This document shows positions 12,688 through 25,400 of a DNA stretch of 64,000 nt, one piece after another. The notes below the pieces were generated by a model that was not told the origin of the DNA, searched no databases, and worked only from the letters and a program-made list of their open reading frames with translations. Source of the DNA: Chamaecyparis obtusa (lineage: Eukaryota; Streptophyta; Pinopsida; Cupressales; Cupressaceae); assembly GCA_027943335.1 (NCBI GenBank), contig BSBK01007035.1, positions 124,001 through 188,000 on the forward strand. Direction: 5' to 3'. The position numbers and the translations under genes are program-made. Position 1 is the stretch's first letter; each line of letters opens with the position of its first letter.

Positions 12688-13082
12688 CAAAGTTGCATGG
12701 AGATGGGGGTACTTGGGTATTCCGGGGACGGGTACAAGTATGGGTGCAACTATTTTTTCAAAATAGGAGATAAGGGTACTTTGGGTACGTCAATTTTTTT
12801 GATATATAATTTAATATTTTATAGAAAATCTGAAAATATAATGGCACTGAGTTTTCAAAACAAGAACAGTGATAAAGTTTACTGTCAAGCCTTAAACTTT
12901 GAAGATTAAGTACACAAATCGAAATGTCATACAATCATCATCTCAAAGTGTCAAACTGATTAGTGATTACATATTGAAATAGCTTGATAAAGGTCCTTAG
13001 CTATGATGCTCTCCAATGAGTACCCCACGGAGTAGCCGGTACGCATCCTAGGGGTATGGGTACGAGCACCCATGCAACTATG
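12688..13082. mobile_element. 395-bp TIR MITE, hAT-like
   Basis: Terminal inverted repeats CAAAGTTGCATGG (12688-12700) and CCATGCAACTATG (13070-13082) match at 12 of 13 positions. Flanks are TTTTTTTT on the left and TTTTTTTG on the right, consistent with an 8-bp duplication in a T tract. Subterminal arrays of GGGTAC-like motifs lie at 12707-12790 and 13020-13065. It is non-coding, so any movement would need a transposase from elsewhere. Confidence 0.65.
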
Positions 13083-13337
13083 TTTTTTTGAAGTGTTGAG
13101 ATGTTGCAGACCTCTTAATCAGTTTTCTATTGGATTTTGTATTTGCTTGAAAGGTAGTGTCCTTTCTAATATAAGCAATTCAATGGTATGTTTGTACTTT
13201 GGGGATGTAATAAGCAATTTAGACTTAAGGTTTAAATTAGGTTGCGTGTAGGCTTTTTATAGTTGACATAATAATGAAATAGTATGCTATGATGAATATT
13301 TTTGCTGTCAGAATTGAAGCTCTTTGAGAATATGCAG

Positions 13338-13475
13338 GTTCAAGAGGGAGGCACTGTGGAAAGCAGTGGGCTAGGTGACCTGTTCGATTCTCATGTTAGG
13401 CATCTTAGTAATGCTGATTGTGATTTCCTTCGTCACTGGGACCAACTGATTGATTTGGAAGCTCAGGATTCACAG
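13338..13475 (+). CDS. DNA2: DNA2 exon a
   Basis: 46 codons, phase 0, VQEGG through DSQ, including [13 protein letters not shown] and [12 protein letters not shown], which are conserved in plant DNA2 just after the nuclease/Fe-S region. The acceptor is TATGCAG. An alternative acceptor at about 13308 would add residues in frame (LKLFENMQ). Confidence 0.85.
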
Positions 13476-16400
13476 GTTTTGTAGTTATTTGGACTTATCT
13501 TATGTGTTATTAATCAGAACGTGATGCATATTTTTTGTTATTGAAGTTCTAGAGGCATAATATAAGTGACAGGCGGCTTGCAGTGAAATATGGAGAAAAC
13601 CTAGTTCACAGCGTGAGGAAGAAGGTGGTTGTCTTGCTTCCATGGTTCTTGATAGTTCATCTAAGTGCTTAGGAGAGACACATGGAAAAAGTGGTCAATA
13701 CATTTACTGTTTCTGCCGGAAGGATTCATATGGTTGTAAGCAGACTTATTCTGGAATGCAGAAGAATGATGATGCTATACCTTGTACTCGTCCTGCGAGT
13801 CTTCTTGAGCGAGCATTTAAATGTGCTGATCATGTGGTGTGTACATTTTTGTGTTTTCTACCTAGCCTTGTCTAGTTTAACATGGTTTATTGTTATAACT
13901 TATAATACATTATGTTCACAATATTTTCTTAAAAAACTACTCTATTTAATCTTTAGGGTTCAGTGATATCAGCAAGTTGGGTATTTGGCTCTTTACAAAC
14001 ACGTCTCAAACTATACTCTTTTTCATGTCACCTTTGAAATTGTGGATGATGATTGAATGTCTAACTGAAGTACTTGAAAAATCCTTTTTCATAATGCAAT
14101 AGGGACCTTTATAGCCAATCCTTCTAACCAAAGATTATGTATGTTGTGTGTAGATATCTGACATAGCATTCATTTTAATCCCGTCATGCACTGTATGTAA
14201 ATATTTGAGCCTTTCTATTGCATTGAAATACATGTTTATTGAATTCTATTGCTGTCATTTTCCTCAGACTTTGTGATATGCAAGATATTACACCATTATA
14301 CCCATTGCTAACAATATTATCTGAGGTATTCTCCTTGCAATGCTAACTGTATCTGGTTTCTAAGCTGATTTGATCATACAAATCTTGAGTTGAAAAAATA
14401 TTTCTATGAATATAATGATATATAGATCCTCACCCGTCACTTGGAACATCTTCATTTTGTCATGTATACATGCCCCTGTACATGCTGCCAGTGATTGCCT
14501 CATTGCTATATGCAGAATGCATTATTCATTAATGTGTTTTTGTGAGCCTTGAGATTAGCCTATCAGAATCTCAAAATGACTAAAAGTTCCCTGCATGTTT
14601 AGTTTCTTAGAAGCAAACTTACATTGTTTCCAGAGTAACTTACATTGTTTCCAGAGTACTTATGGCTTGGCAAATAATTAATTCTGGGTGTACCAGATAA
14701 GGTAGCAATAGCCCCACCTTTGACAGGTGAATGCTTATCATATCTCAACTGCTCATCATTGGAATCACTGTGTTTGCTGCCCTGAATTTTCTCTGCATTT
14801 TCTTACTCCTCAATGTTAGAGACTACCTCAATATAACAAACCTTACCCTTTCCTAGACGCCTGTGACCTGGTTCCCAAGGTTCCTTGTAGCCGAAACATA
14901 GCTTCTAATTCATTACAAGCCTCATCATCCAATCTGTCCATTTTAGGTGAATCCTTCTGAAAAGATTTCTTATCCTTATCTTTCTCAAGACTCCTTCTGA
15001 TTGAAATTTACTTTTTGTACTTGAGGATGCCATGTCTATAGCTTTTTTTATGACTTCATGTAGTGTGGGTGGGCTAAGTGCCTTTATCCATCCTCGCAAT
15101 GGATCTGATAACCCATCCATAAAAGAACAGTTAGTCTCCTCTCTGAAATGTCAGTGACCAAAACTAATAGCTTTTGGAAATCAGCAATGTATTTATCCAT
15201 TGTACCCCACTGTTCACACTCTTGCAATTCCTTAAAATGAAGTTTGAAATCCTTTTTATCAAACCTATCAATCAATCTCTAAGTGAACTCTGCATAAGAA
15301 TCAATTTTATCGTGACCTAGTGTGATAATCCTGTGATGCTACCACTCATGAGCACTACCATCCAATTGAATAGTTGCATACCTGATAGCTTCATTTTCTG
15401 GCATGGGATTGAGCTGAAAATAAGTATCTAGCTTCTGCGCCTACACTCTAGCTGTAGTTTTTTTGGACCCATCATAATAAGGAATGGTTAACTTGCCAAC
15501 CTTCCTGTGCAAATCATTGTATATGATTGTGATCTACTGTCCCTATGAAGCCTATGTTTCAACTTGAAATCCATGCAGTCATGGAAGGACTTTTCAGCCT
15601 GAAAATCTATACCCGAAACTCTCCAATCTTGCAATATTTGGTCCCACAATTCTTTTTGTGTTGGTTCAATTTCAGCTTGTTGTTTGTTTCTAGAAGAAAG
15701 TTAGGATAAAAGGCCTAGAGTTAGTTGTTCCAGCCATAGCATGCTGATTTGCAGCCTTGTTAACTGAACCATCTCCTTGACCATTATTCCCACTATTTTT
15801 TCCATCACCATTGTTACAACAATTGTTGTTATCATTGTTGTTATTATTACCCAAAACATGTTGAGCCATCATTGCATACAGTTGAGCTATATTGTGCCAT
15901 AACTCACACTAGTTAGATCATTGAGAATATCCTTTGTGCTAGGTTCTTCGTGATCTTTGTGCTCTCTGTCACCCATGTTTACTTCAACCCTTTCACCTTC
16001 TTCAAATAGATCAATTATCAGTGTTTCTTCAATATTTGGGTTTTGATCTATTTCTTCTCAGCTTGTAATGGTGTGAAAGGGCTACATTATTTATTCCCAA
16101 GTCATGACACTGTTGATCAAGCACAGAACCCTCCAGACTGGCAGGAATGGAAGCTCTAGTACCACTGTAAAACTCCCTTCTTGAATTTAACCATTTTTTT
16201 TTTCCAATTTGTGCTTTCAAAGGATAGATGTTGAACTTCAGCTTGGAAGGTTGATTCAGTTTATGGCTTCTTGATTTGCTTTTGTGTATATTACAATATA
16301 ACAAAATATGATAGATATGCTTCTAATGATATCTGAGATAACATCTAAATATCATGAATTTGAACAATGTAAGCAATAAATACTAAATCTGATCTTTTAT

Positions 16401-19400
16401 TCGTCGAAGAAATGGTTGTTATATTCATGCATGAATTTTTAAGATATACATAACTTCATATAAGCTAGTCTTCAACAGTTTGAAAGAGAATTACATAGGA
16501 GGAAAATGCAAGTATAAGCTTGTAGTCAATATCTTTATGCACTGCCACTGAACAACTTACTCCCACACTTATGTCTCTGCCTTGGGTTGACCCAAAATAC
16601 TGTCCAAAAAATCCCAGCACCTAGATAATGGTCATGTCCAACATCCAAAAGTTCTAACACCCAAAAAGAGTGACATCTAGCACCTAACATTGACTTTCTT
16701 TGTCATGCAGCCTTGAGAATGCAAACCAATCTCATGTCCCATTTTCTTAGACCTGTGGATAGGGTATTTCTAGTTATTCCCACCCAACACAAAGGAGGTT
16801 TGATGCCCAGTTGAAGACCTGTGACCTGCCAGTTAGGGAAATCATCCCAAGATAGGCACACAATAAATGACAGTTCCATGCTTTGCCAAAAGAAAGAGAA
16901 TCAACGAAGGGTAAAAACGTCCAGCTTTTCAATGACCTCCAACGTCCAGTTTTATCAATGTGAAATTGCTCTTTTAATGAGGAAAGCAATATTCAATATT
17001 AATCTCCAAACTCTTCATTAAATCTAATATTCTGCTATAAATTCCAAACAAACCATTGAAATTTGTCTTTGCTAAAAAGACTTCACAAATTCACTCAAAA
17101 CTTTAATTGTGTGAATCCATTGTGAAAAATCTGAATGAGTTCTCCAACAGCAGGCTAGGGCAGATTAGTCTCACTGTTATTGTAAATCAAGGTATTAAAC
17201 CAAGGAGAGGAAAGCTCTTTAAATAGATTCACAAAGATGATGTTTCTAAATGAAACAATTGTGAATTGAAGATAGAAAAAGAAACTTCCTAAAACAACTA
17301 AGATGACCATTAAAGAAACATTACAATATTTTAATACCCTTCCTTAATGGTCATTGTTCTAACAACCCTACAAAAGACAATCAGCAGGCCTTTTGGTCAC
17401 AAATGCATGGAAGGCTACCCCGCTCTAGTCAAGGATGCATAGAGAAGGCTGCCCCCCTTCTTGTCAAAATGCTCTGCAAAATGATGTTAGCAATTTAAGT
17501 TGTCATTAGTGTAAAGTCACAAACACCATGAACTGGTAACAGGTCACTGGTCACTCACGTTACTTAGAAGACACCGGTAGACTAGAAACAGAGTGTATGC
17601 ATTGGTAGATAAACAAAAGGGAACACACCGGTAAACAGATTCAAGTTCACCATACCGGTCTCGCAGTATATAGTGTGATGAATCATGTATAAGTTATACT
17701 GGTCTAAACTGCCAAAATATCCGCACTGGATTTTGCGGAGCAGTTTGAGTTAAAACCGGATTATACGGGATATCCACTGCTCAGAAGTGGAGTTAGCTTT
17801 TTAACAGGAGTTAGCTTTATTTCTTCGGATGATCTCACGGTAAACTCTAAGTTGCTATGCTAGTTGCATGATTTATTGTTGAGTTTACAGCCTGGTCCTA
17901 TGAGTTAAGGGTTTCATTACGGTGAACTCTTGTATAAATATAGGCCATAGGACGCAAGATAAAGTGTTGTTGAGAATTGTTGAGAGCAGAGAAAAGGTGT
18001 CTGCACAGAGATCACAGTCACCAGAGGTGAAAGAGGATAGAGCTAGAAGAGATTCAACAACCAGGCAACCGGGAAAGATCAAGAGGTATGATCTAATCAG
18101 ACAGTCAGTGTCATAAAAGGATCATTGCTTTTGTTAAGTGTGAAAGCAAGTTAAAATCCCTATATCAGGGTGGACCTAATCGGTTCGTTGTAAAAATCCC
18201 CTAACAGGGTAACATCGTTTTGATGTTGAAAGTCCTGTAACCAAGCAGCTCCTAATAGGGTTCAAATCTTAACAGATCTCTTGTAAAATCCCTTAACAGG
18301 GTAGCACCTTAACCGGTGCTTTGTAAGCTCCTAACAGGGCGCCTTCATTCTGCAGTAGTGAAGTTGTGAGTTCTATCTCATCGTGGTTTTTTCCTTCTAA
18401 CCGAGGGTTTCCACGTATAAATCTTGTGTTGATCTGTGTACTTTTACAGTTGTGAATGTTTTCTTTATGCTTTGCTTAGATTACAAGAAGTATTTAACAA
18501 GATTGAAATAGGTGAGAAAATAGTTCTTACTGATTCACCCCCCCCCCTCAGTAACCGGTTGGGAATAACAAATGAGGTTGTTGCGGAGACCTTGATTTTG
18601 CAAAACTTTTGGAAATGACCAAGATAACCAAAATTCATCCAACTTGATGTTGGGAAACAATAATTGTCCCTTCCTATAGCTTGAGACACCGAGATCATCT
18701 TGTGAAACTAAAACCGTAGTTTTGAGGAGAAAATCAACAAAACCATTGTGCAGACTGTTGTCGTAGCAACTCTAGGTGCAATCCAGAACAATTGCAAGAA
18801 ACCGCGATTTTTGTGGAAAAAGTTGCCAAACCCTCGATGTGATGTTGACATCACCCATGAAACAGTAATTTTTTGAGGAAAAAATTATAAAACCTAGAAA
18901 TGATTTTTAAGGACAAAAGTGAACAAAACTAGACATGATTTTGGAGGAGAAAAATTGATCAAAATTAGTCACAATTTTTGAGGAGAAAAATAATCAAAAC
19001 TAGATTGACAATTTTTTAGGAAAAAAATGTGAAAACCTAGACACTGAAACATCAATGAGTAGCTGGCACAAAATCCGAGACACTGGTCAACATACAAAAC
19101 TTCTTTTTTGAGAAAAATGGTAAAATTCTTGCACAAAACAATTTTTGTAGAAAAAATTGCACAAAACCCACAATAATTTTTTGAGGAAAAAATTTAAAAG
19201 CCTAACCAAATTTTTTTGAAGGAGAGAAAATTAAAAAACTCACCACTAATTTTTTTATGGAGAAAAATTAGAAAAAACCGAACACTAATTTTTTATGGGC
19301 AAAAACAAAACCCCAAATTTTTTTGTAAGAGAAAAAAATTATAAAAGGCATTCCACCTGGTAGACCTCTAGACAGGGGCATTGAGCACATTATAGAGTTG

Positions 19401-22400
19401 GAGGAGGGTGCGAAACCCGTGATGATTACACCTTACCGGCACCCAAAGCGATTGAAGGATGAGATTGAGAAAACAATTAAAGAGCTGCTCACTATGGGAC
19501 ACATTAGGCCGAGTAAGTCACTATTTGCTTCATCAGTTGTTCTGGTGAAGAAAAAATATGGTACCTTTCATATGTGCATTGATTACAGGGTCCTGAATAA
19601 GAGGACCATAAAAAATAGGTACCCTATCCCACGGATCAATGAGCTGATCGATGAGTTACATGGGGCTTGTTATTTCTCAAAGATTGATTTGAGATCAGGC
19701 TATCACCAGATTAGGCTCAAAGAGCATGATATAGAGAAGACTGCCTTTTGTTATCATTGTGGACATTATGAGTTTGTGGTTATGCCATTTGGGCTAACCA
19801 ATGCAGCTGCTACTTTCCAGTCCACCATGAACAGAGTCTTCTAGCCTCAGTTGAGGAAGTTTGTGCTAGTCTTCTTTGACATCGTGGTATATAGTAGGAC
19901 GTGGGAGGAGCATCTTGCACATTTGGATACAGTTTTGGGTATTCTGGATAGGGAGTCCTTGTATGCTAAAGAGTCCAAGTGTGATTTGGGGATGATAGAG
20001 TTACTGTATTTAAGCCACATTATTAGTGCAGAGGGTGTGCCGATGGATCCTAAGAAGATCCGCGCTATTGTTGATCGGCCTACTCCTGAGAACCTCACGC
20101 AACTACGTGGATTCTTGTGTTTATGTAGCTTCTATCACCGGTTTGTTAGTGGATATTCACGTAATGCAGCTCCTCTGACTGATTTGATGAAAAAAGGTGC
20201 ATTTATATGGACTCCTGAGGCACAAGAGTGTTTCATGAGGTTTAAGGGGCTTATGACTACATGCCCCATTCTTGCTATGCCTGATTTCACGAAGCCTTTT
20301 GAGTTTCAGTGCAATGCTTCTAGTGAGGATATTGGTGCCGTGCTTATGTAAGATAAGCACTCGATTTCTTATGAGAGTCGGAAACTTAGAGGGCCGGAAA
20401 GGAGCTACAATATATATGATAAGGAGATGTTAGCCATTATGCATGTATTGACCAAGTTCATGCAGTATCTTGTGGGCAACAAATTTAGAATAAAAATTGA
20501 TCATAATAGCTTGAGGCATTTCCTAGGACAATGAGACCTCAATGATCATCAACAAAAGTGGGTTAGTAAATTCCAAGCATATGAATTCGATATCACTTAT
20601 GTCAAACGAACTCAGAATGTTGTTGCTGATGCCTTATCTCGCTGTCCACATTTGAGCTGTATGGTCCAAATTTCAGAGGATTGGCAACATATGATTGTGG
20701 TAGAGTATGCCAAAGACACTCGGGTTGTAGGGATAGTTGAGGGGTCTATTTAGGACAACAGGTATACAGTTGTAAATGAGCTGAACATTTACAAAGGTAG
20801 AATTTATTTGACCCCAGGTTCGGAGATGAAGAGCAAGGTGTTGAGATTCTTTCATGATGAACCGATGGTAGGACACCCGGGATATTTCAAAACATATAGG
20901 CAAGTTCAAGAGCGCTTTTCTTGGAAAGGGCTCAAAGTAGATGTCCTTAAATATGTCAGAGAGTGCCCTGTATGTCAATAGAATAAACAGGAGCACACGT
21001 ACCTTGCAGGACTACGTCAACCACTTCCAATTCTAAACAAGAAGTGGGAATGTTTATCCATGGATTTCATTATGGGCTTGCCGAAGGTGCAAGGGAGAGC
21101 TTGTATATATGTGGTTGTTGATCGGTTGACAAAATATGCTCACTTTTGTCCGATTACCACTACGTATATAGTTGCACAGGTAGCAAAGTTGTTCTACTGC
21201 GAGTTTTTCAGACTGCATGGTTTGCCTCAGAATATTGTCAGTGACAGAGATAGCCGATTCATGGGCCTCTTCTGGAAGGAATTATTTAGACTGTGTGGGA
21301 TCGAGCTTACTTCGAGCACCAGCTACCACTCGTAGATAGATGGGCAGATGGAGATAGTGAATAAATGGGTAGAGGGATACCTCAGGAACTATATTGCAGG
21401 GCAGTAGAAGGCTTGGGTGAAGTGGATTTACATTTGTGAGTATTGTTATAATACCACTCATCACATATCTGTCCAAATGACTCCATTTTTGGCTCTGTAT
21501 GGTTATGAGGTGCCCAATTTTTTAGATTTACTGTTGAGCGACAATAGAGTGCCTAGTGTTGGTGATTTGTTGCAGGAGAGCCAGAACATCGTGAGGGCTC
21601 TCAAGGAAAATATTGCTAAAGCACAAAATCAACAGAGCAATATGCGGATCAGAAGAGGACTGAGCGATCATTTGAGGTAGGAGATCTCGTGTATTTGATG
21701 CTACAACCCTATTGTCAGTCCACTCTCAGGAAGAGTGGTGCAGAGAAGCTTAATCCACACTATTATGGCCCATTTAGGATTATCAAGTGGGTTGGTGAGG
21801 TGGCTTATGAGCTAGAGTTATTGACAGACAACAAAGTGCATAATGTATTCCATGTGTCTCGCCTCAAGAAGGTGTTGGGATACCGTGTGGTTCCTTTTGC
21901 AATTCTACCACCCTTGGATGATGAGGGGAAGTTGATTTTGGTACCTAAGGCTATTTTGGATGTTAGGGAGAAACAGTTGCTGAGATGAGTCATCAGGGAA
22001 TATCTGATTAAGTGGAAGGACTTGCTGGTTGAGCATGCTACTTGGGAGAGCAATGATATATTACAACATCTTGAGTTGAGAGCTCGAGGATAAGCAATTT
22101 CAGGGAGGGTGGACTATAATGTCCCCTCCTAGTTTTCATCAGTTGGTAGAGTAGATTGGCCTATCATTGACCCTCGTAGGTCAATGAGGTTGGATAGAGG
22201 GTCCCTTTGAGGGATGCAACTTCTGCAGTGGTCAGAATTTTGTAGGATTGGTGTTCGTTTGAGGCCTCCAAGACTCCATATGCAGTAATTGCTATTTATA
22301 GTAAGTTTTGAGATGCTTAGAGAAGGTCCCCTACTATTTTTAGAAATGGGGGATGGTCATATGCAGGTTTATCATGTCAGCTCCCAGTCCAAACAACATT

Positions 22401-25400
22401 CAAAAATATTGAGTAATGATGGAGATATTAATGTTTATTTGGCCTAAATAAACATTAATAGTTGAGAGCTTATATTATTAAGTTATTATGATTTTATAAC
22501 ATAACTTAAGTGAGGGTCATGGCATCATTTGTTGGGGCCATATTGAGCATTAATTTTAATTAATTATTGGCATGCCAACTATAGAGAAAAGAAATTAAAA
22601 TGTTTAATGATTATTCATTTCTCATGTAAAGTTGTGCAAGCTGCTTTTTGAAGGGGTCTGACTTCTCTTTGTAAGAGAGAGTTATATATACTTCATAGAA
22701 GTCATTAAGTTTTATGCTTTGATTGAAATTTCTTCTTTGTAGCATTGGAGTTTGTGAGAAACCAAGGGTTTCTGTAGTCTTTTAAGCTTATCGGCATTGG
22801 AGAGCGTTGCACCTTCTTTGTAGCAGCAGTTAGAGGGTGTGAAATATTCACCTGATATTGCTAATTTGGTTGGTTTCATTCAGGAGTCATCATTGTGCTG
22901 ATTGATCATTGGATAGATTATTCATAGATGTTTTTGATAGATTGAAGGCATATTTTCATAGCAGATTGAGGGCATCAAATTGAGGAGTTATTGGCTGTGT
23001 CATGGTGGTTCGAATCATTGGTTTTTGCTGGTTATTCGTCTACCCTACCCTCTCTTCTATACATGGTTCAATTTTGTTGAAGGAGGCACCAAAAAATTAG
23101 TAAAAATTCTTAAGAGGGATGCCTAGCTGAACCACAGTGATTGATACCATCAGTTTGGGGATTGGTTGTTGGTAGAAGGAGATATGAGCTGTGTATGTTT
23201 GCTTTTCCGGCCAGCAAGGGTTTGAAAGTAATTTTTACAATAAAAATTGGTATGCTTGTTAATGTAAAACATTCTAGTGCTATGTATTGAAGGAAATGTA
23301 ACAAAGATTGTCTTCTATGCCCAAAGTATTGTTAGTGTTAAATTCCAGAAGTTTCTTTTCATGTTTATGCATTGTTTTTTGCAAGAAACCATCTCAAAAA
23401 ACACAAAAAAAAATTTGAAAACATTTGAAACCAAAACAAGAAGTTTCAGTTCAGCAGATAGAGCCTTGGGAGGGTTCTTACAGGGAAATAAATTGATTTG
23501 ATTAATCTCCTAAATATTTCACTTAAGTCACTTCATAAAAAATTGTTATAACAATTAATTAATATTACACATAAAATGTACTTTGTTGGATAACATTAAA
23601 TAATTAAATTAAATTATTCCCTTTTACCTGACTTTAGTCTACGGGAATAAGACAGGCTAATTAGTAACTCGGACTCCAAACCACTCCTTGGAAATGGACA
23701 TTGCATTCCAACTACCTGCATAAAGTTAGGTCTTGAAGCTGTTACATATAACGAACTCTCAATTATTGATCTATAAAACGTTTAATCACCATTGGGAGAT
23801 TCATCACCTTTACTCAACTTGCATCTTGTAACCATGGGTCTACTCACTTGATTGCAATCCTCCGTCCTAAATTTCTGTAACATTTCTGTAATGTACTTGG
23901 TCTGTGAAACAAATATAATAATATTCCTTTATCTGATTGAGATATTTGCAGCCCAAGGAAGGACAAATCACCAAGCATAGATATTTCAAATTCATTTTGC
24001 ATATTCATTACAAAGTCTTCACACATCTCACTGTTGCTACCTCCAAAAATGACGTTGTCAACATAAACTACAACAATCAATTGATCACCTTCAGTTTTAA
24101 TATATAGATTGCTATGAATAATACCTCTTTTAAAATCTTCTTGTTGTAGACACTTATCGAGTCTTGAGTACTAAGCCCCAGGGGCTTGTTTCAATCTGTA
24201 AAGTGCTTTATTTAATCTGCATACATAGTTCTTATTCTCCGATAGAACGAACCCTTCAAGCTGCTCAGTATACACCTCTTCTTCTAAGTTTCTTTTAAAA
24301 AACACTGTTTTGATGTCCATCTGGTCGACTTTGAATTTCTTAAAACTAGCAAATGCTAAGAACATCCTTATAGCCTCAAGACAAGCTATAAGGGCAAATG
24401 TTTTTTCGAAATCAATACCCTTGACTTGAGCATATTGCTTGCATACTCATCTTGCCTTGTTTTTGACGACTTCACCATCCTCATTTAGTTTGTTCTTGAA
24501 TATCCATTTAGTGCCATTTACATTTTCATCATCCTAGGTATTGGGGTAAGCTCCCAAGTTCTATTTTTTCATTTTGATTTAATTCCTCTTCCATATCACT
24601 TTCCTAGTGTTTGTCTTCAGTGCTTCGCTTGCCTCCATAAAGCTTTGGGGTTCAATTTTAGAAAGCAAAGACCTCCTTCTGTTTTGATGTTCACTTTCGG
24701 AGTTCACGTTTTGGGTTCAATTTTGGGGTTCACTTGTATGTTCTGATGTAATGGCCAATCTTCTCCTTGTTTGAATTTCTTGGTCATTGTCTCCAATAAT
24801 TAAGTCTTCTGGATGATTCTTTTGAACAAATCTAGAAGGTGCCTCAGGTGCCTTCGCTGGTGTCTTTGAGTTTCTTTGATCACATTCCTCATGTTCAATC
24901 TCTTCCACTTCTTTACAAGTTCCTTCTTCTTGATAATCAACTTATTGAGCCATTTCTCTTAATCCATAAGGAGTTCCTCAAAGTAGCCACAGAGGAAATG
25001 CATTTTTGGAAATGGAAACTTGAAGACTTGAAGAATGTCTCAAATTAATAAGATTTAGAAATAGAGGGCAATTCACAAAAAAATTAGTTACAGAAGGGTA
25101 GGTTGACATTTTCTATTTCTGTAAGGAATATATGCTTTAAATTAATTTTTTATTGATATAAAAACTTTTTCATTCTAAAAAGTAGAGAAGAATTCATTAT
25201 AAATTTTTATGAACCCAGTGTTTCTGATATCTGTGGATATATAATTGGATGATAATTTGATTAAGATTCAGCCTTATCTAGAATTCCTTGTTATTTTTTC
25301 ATTTGGACAATGTTTACTGCAATATTGTTTCAACTTTCTAATATTTTTTTAATCATAAATTTCTAGTCACTATGGCATTGCATCTTGTCTGATGTTCTTG

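Noticed and set aside
18571..19347. 5' LTR of the gypsy element
   Set aside because: No similarity seen to the 3' LTR at 22115 and no PBS next to it.
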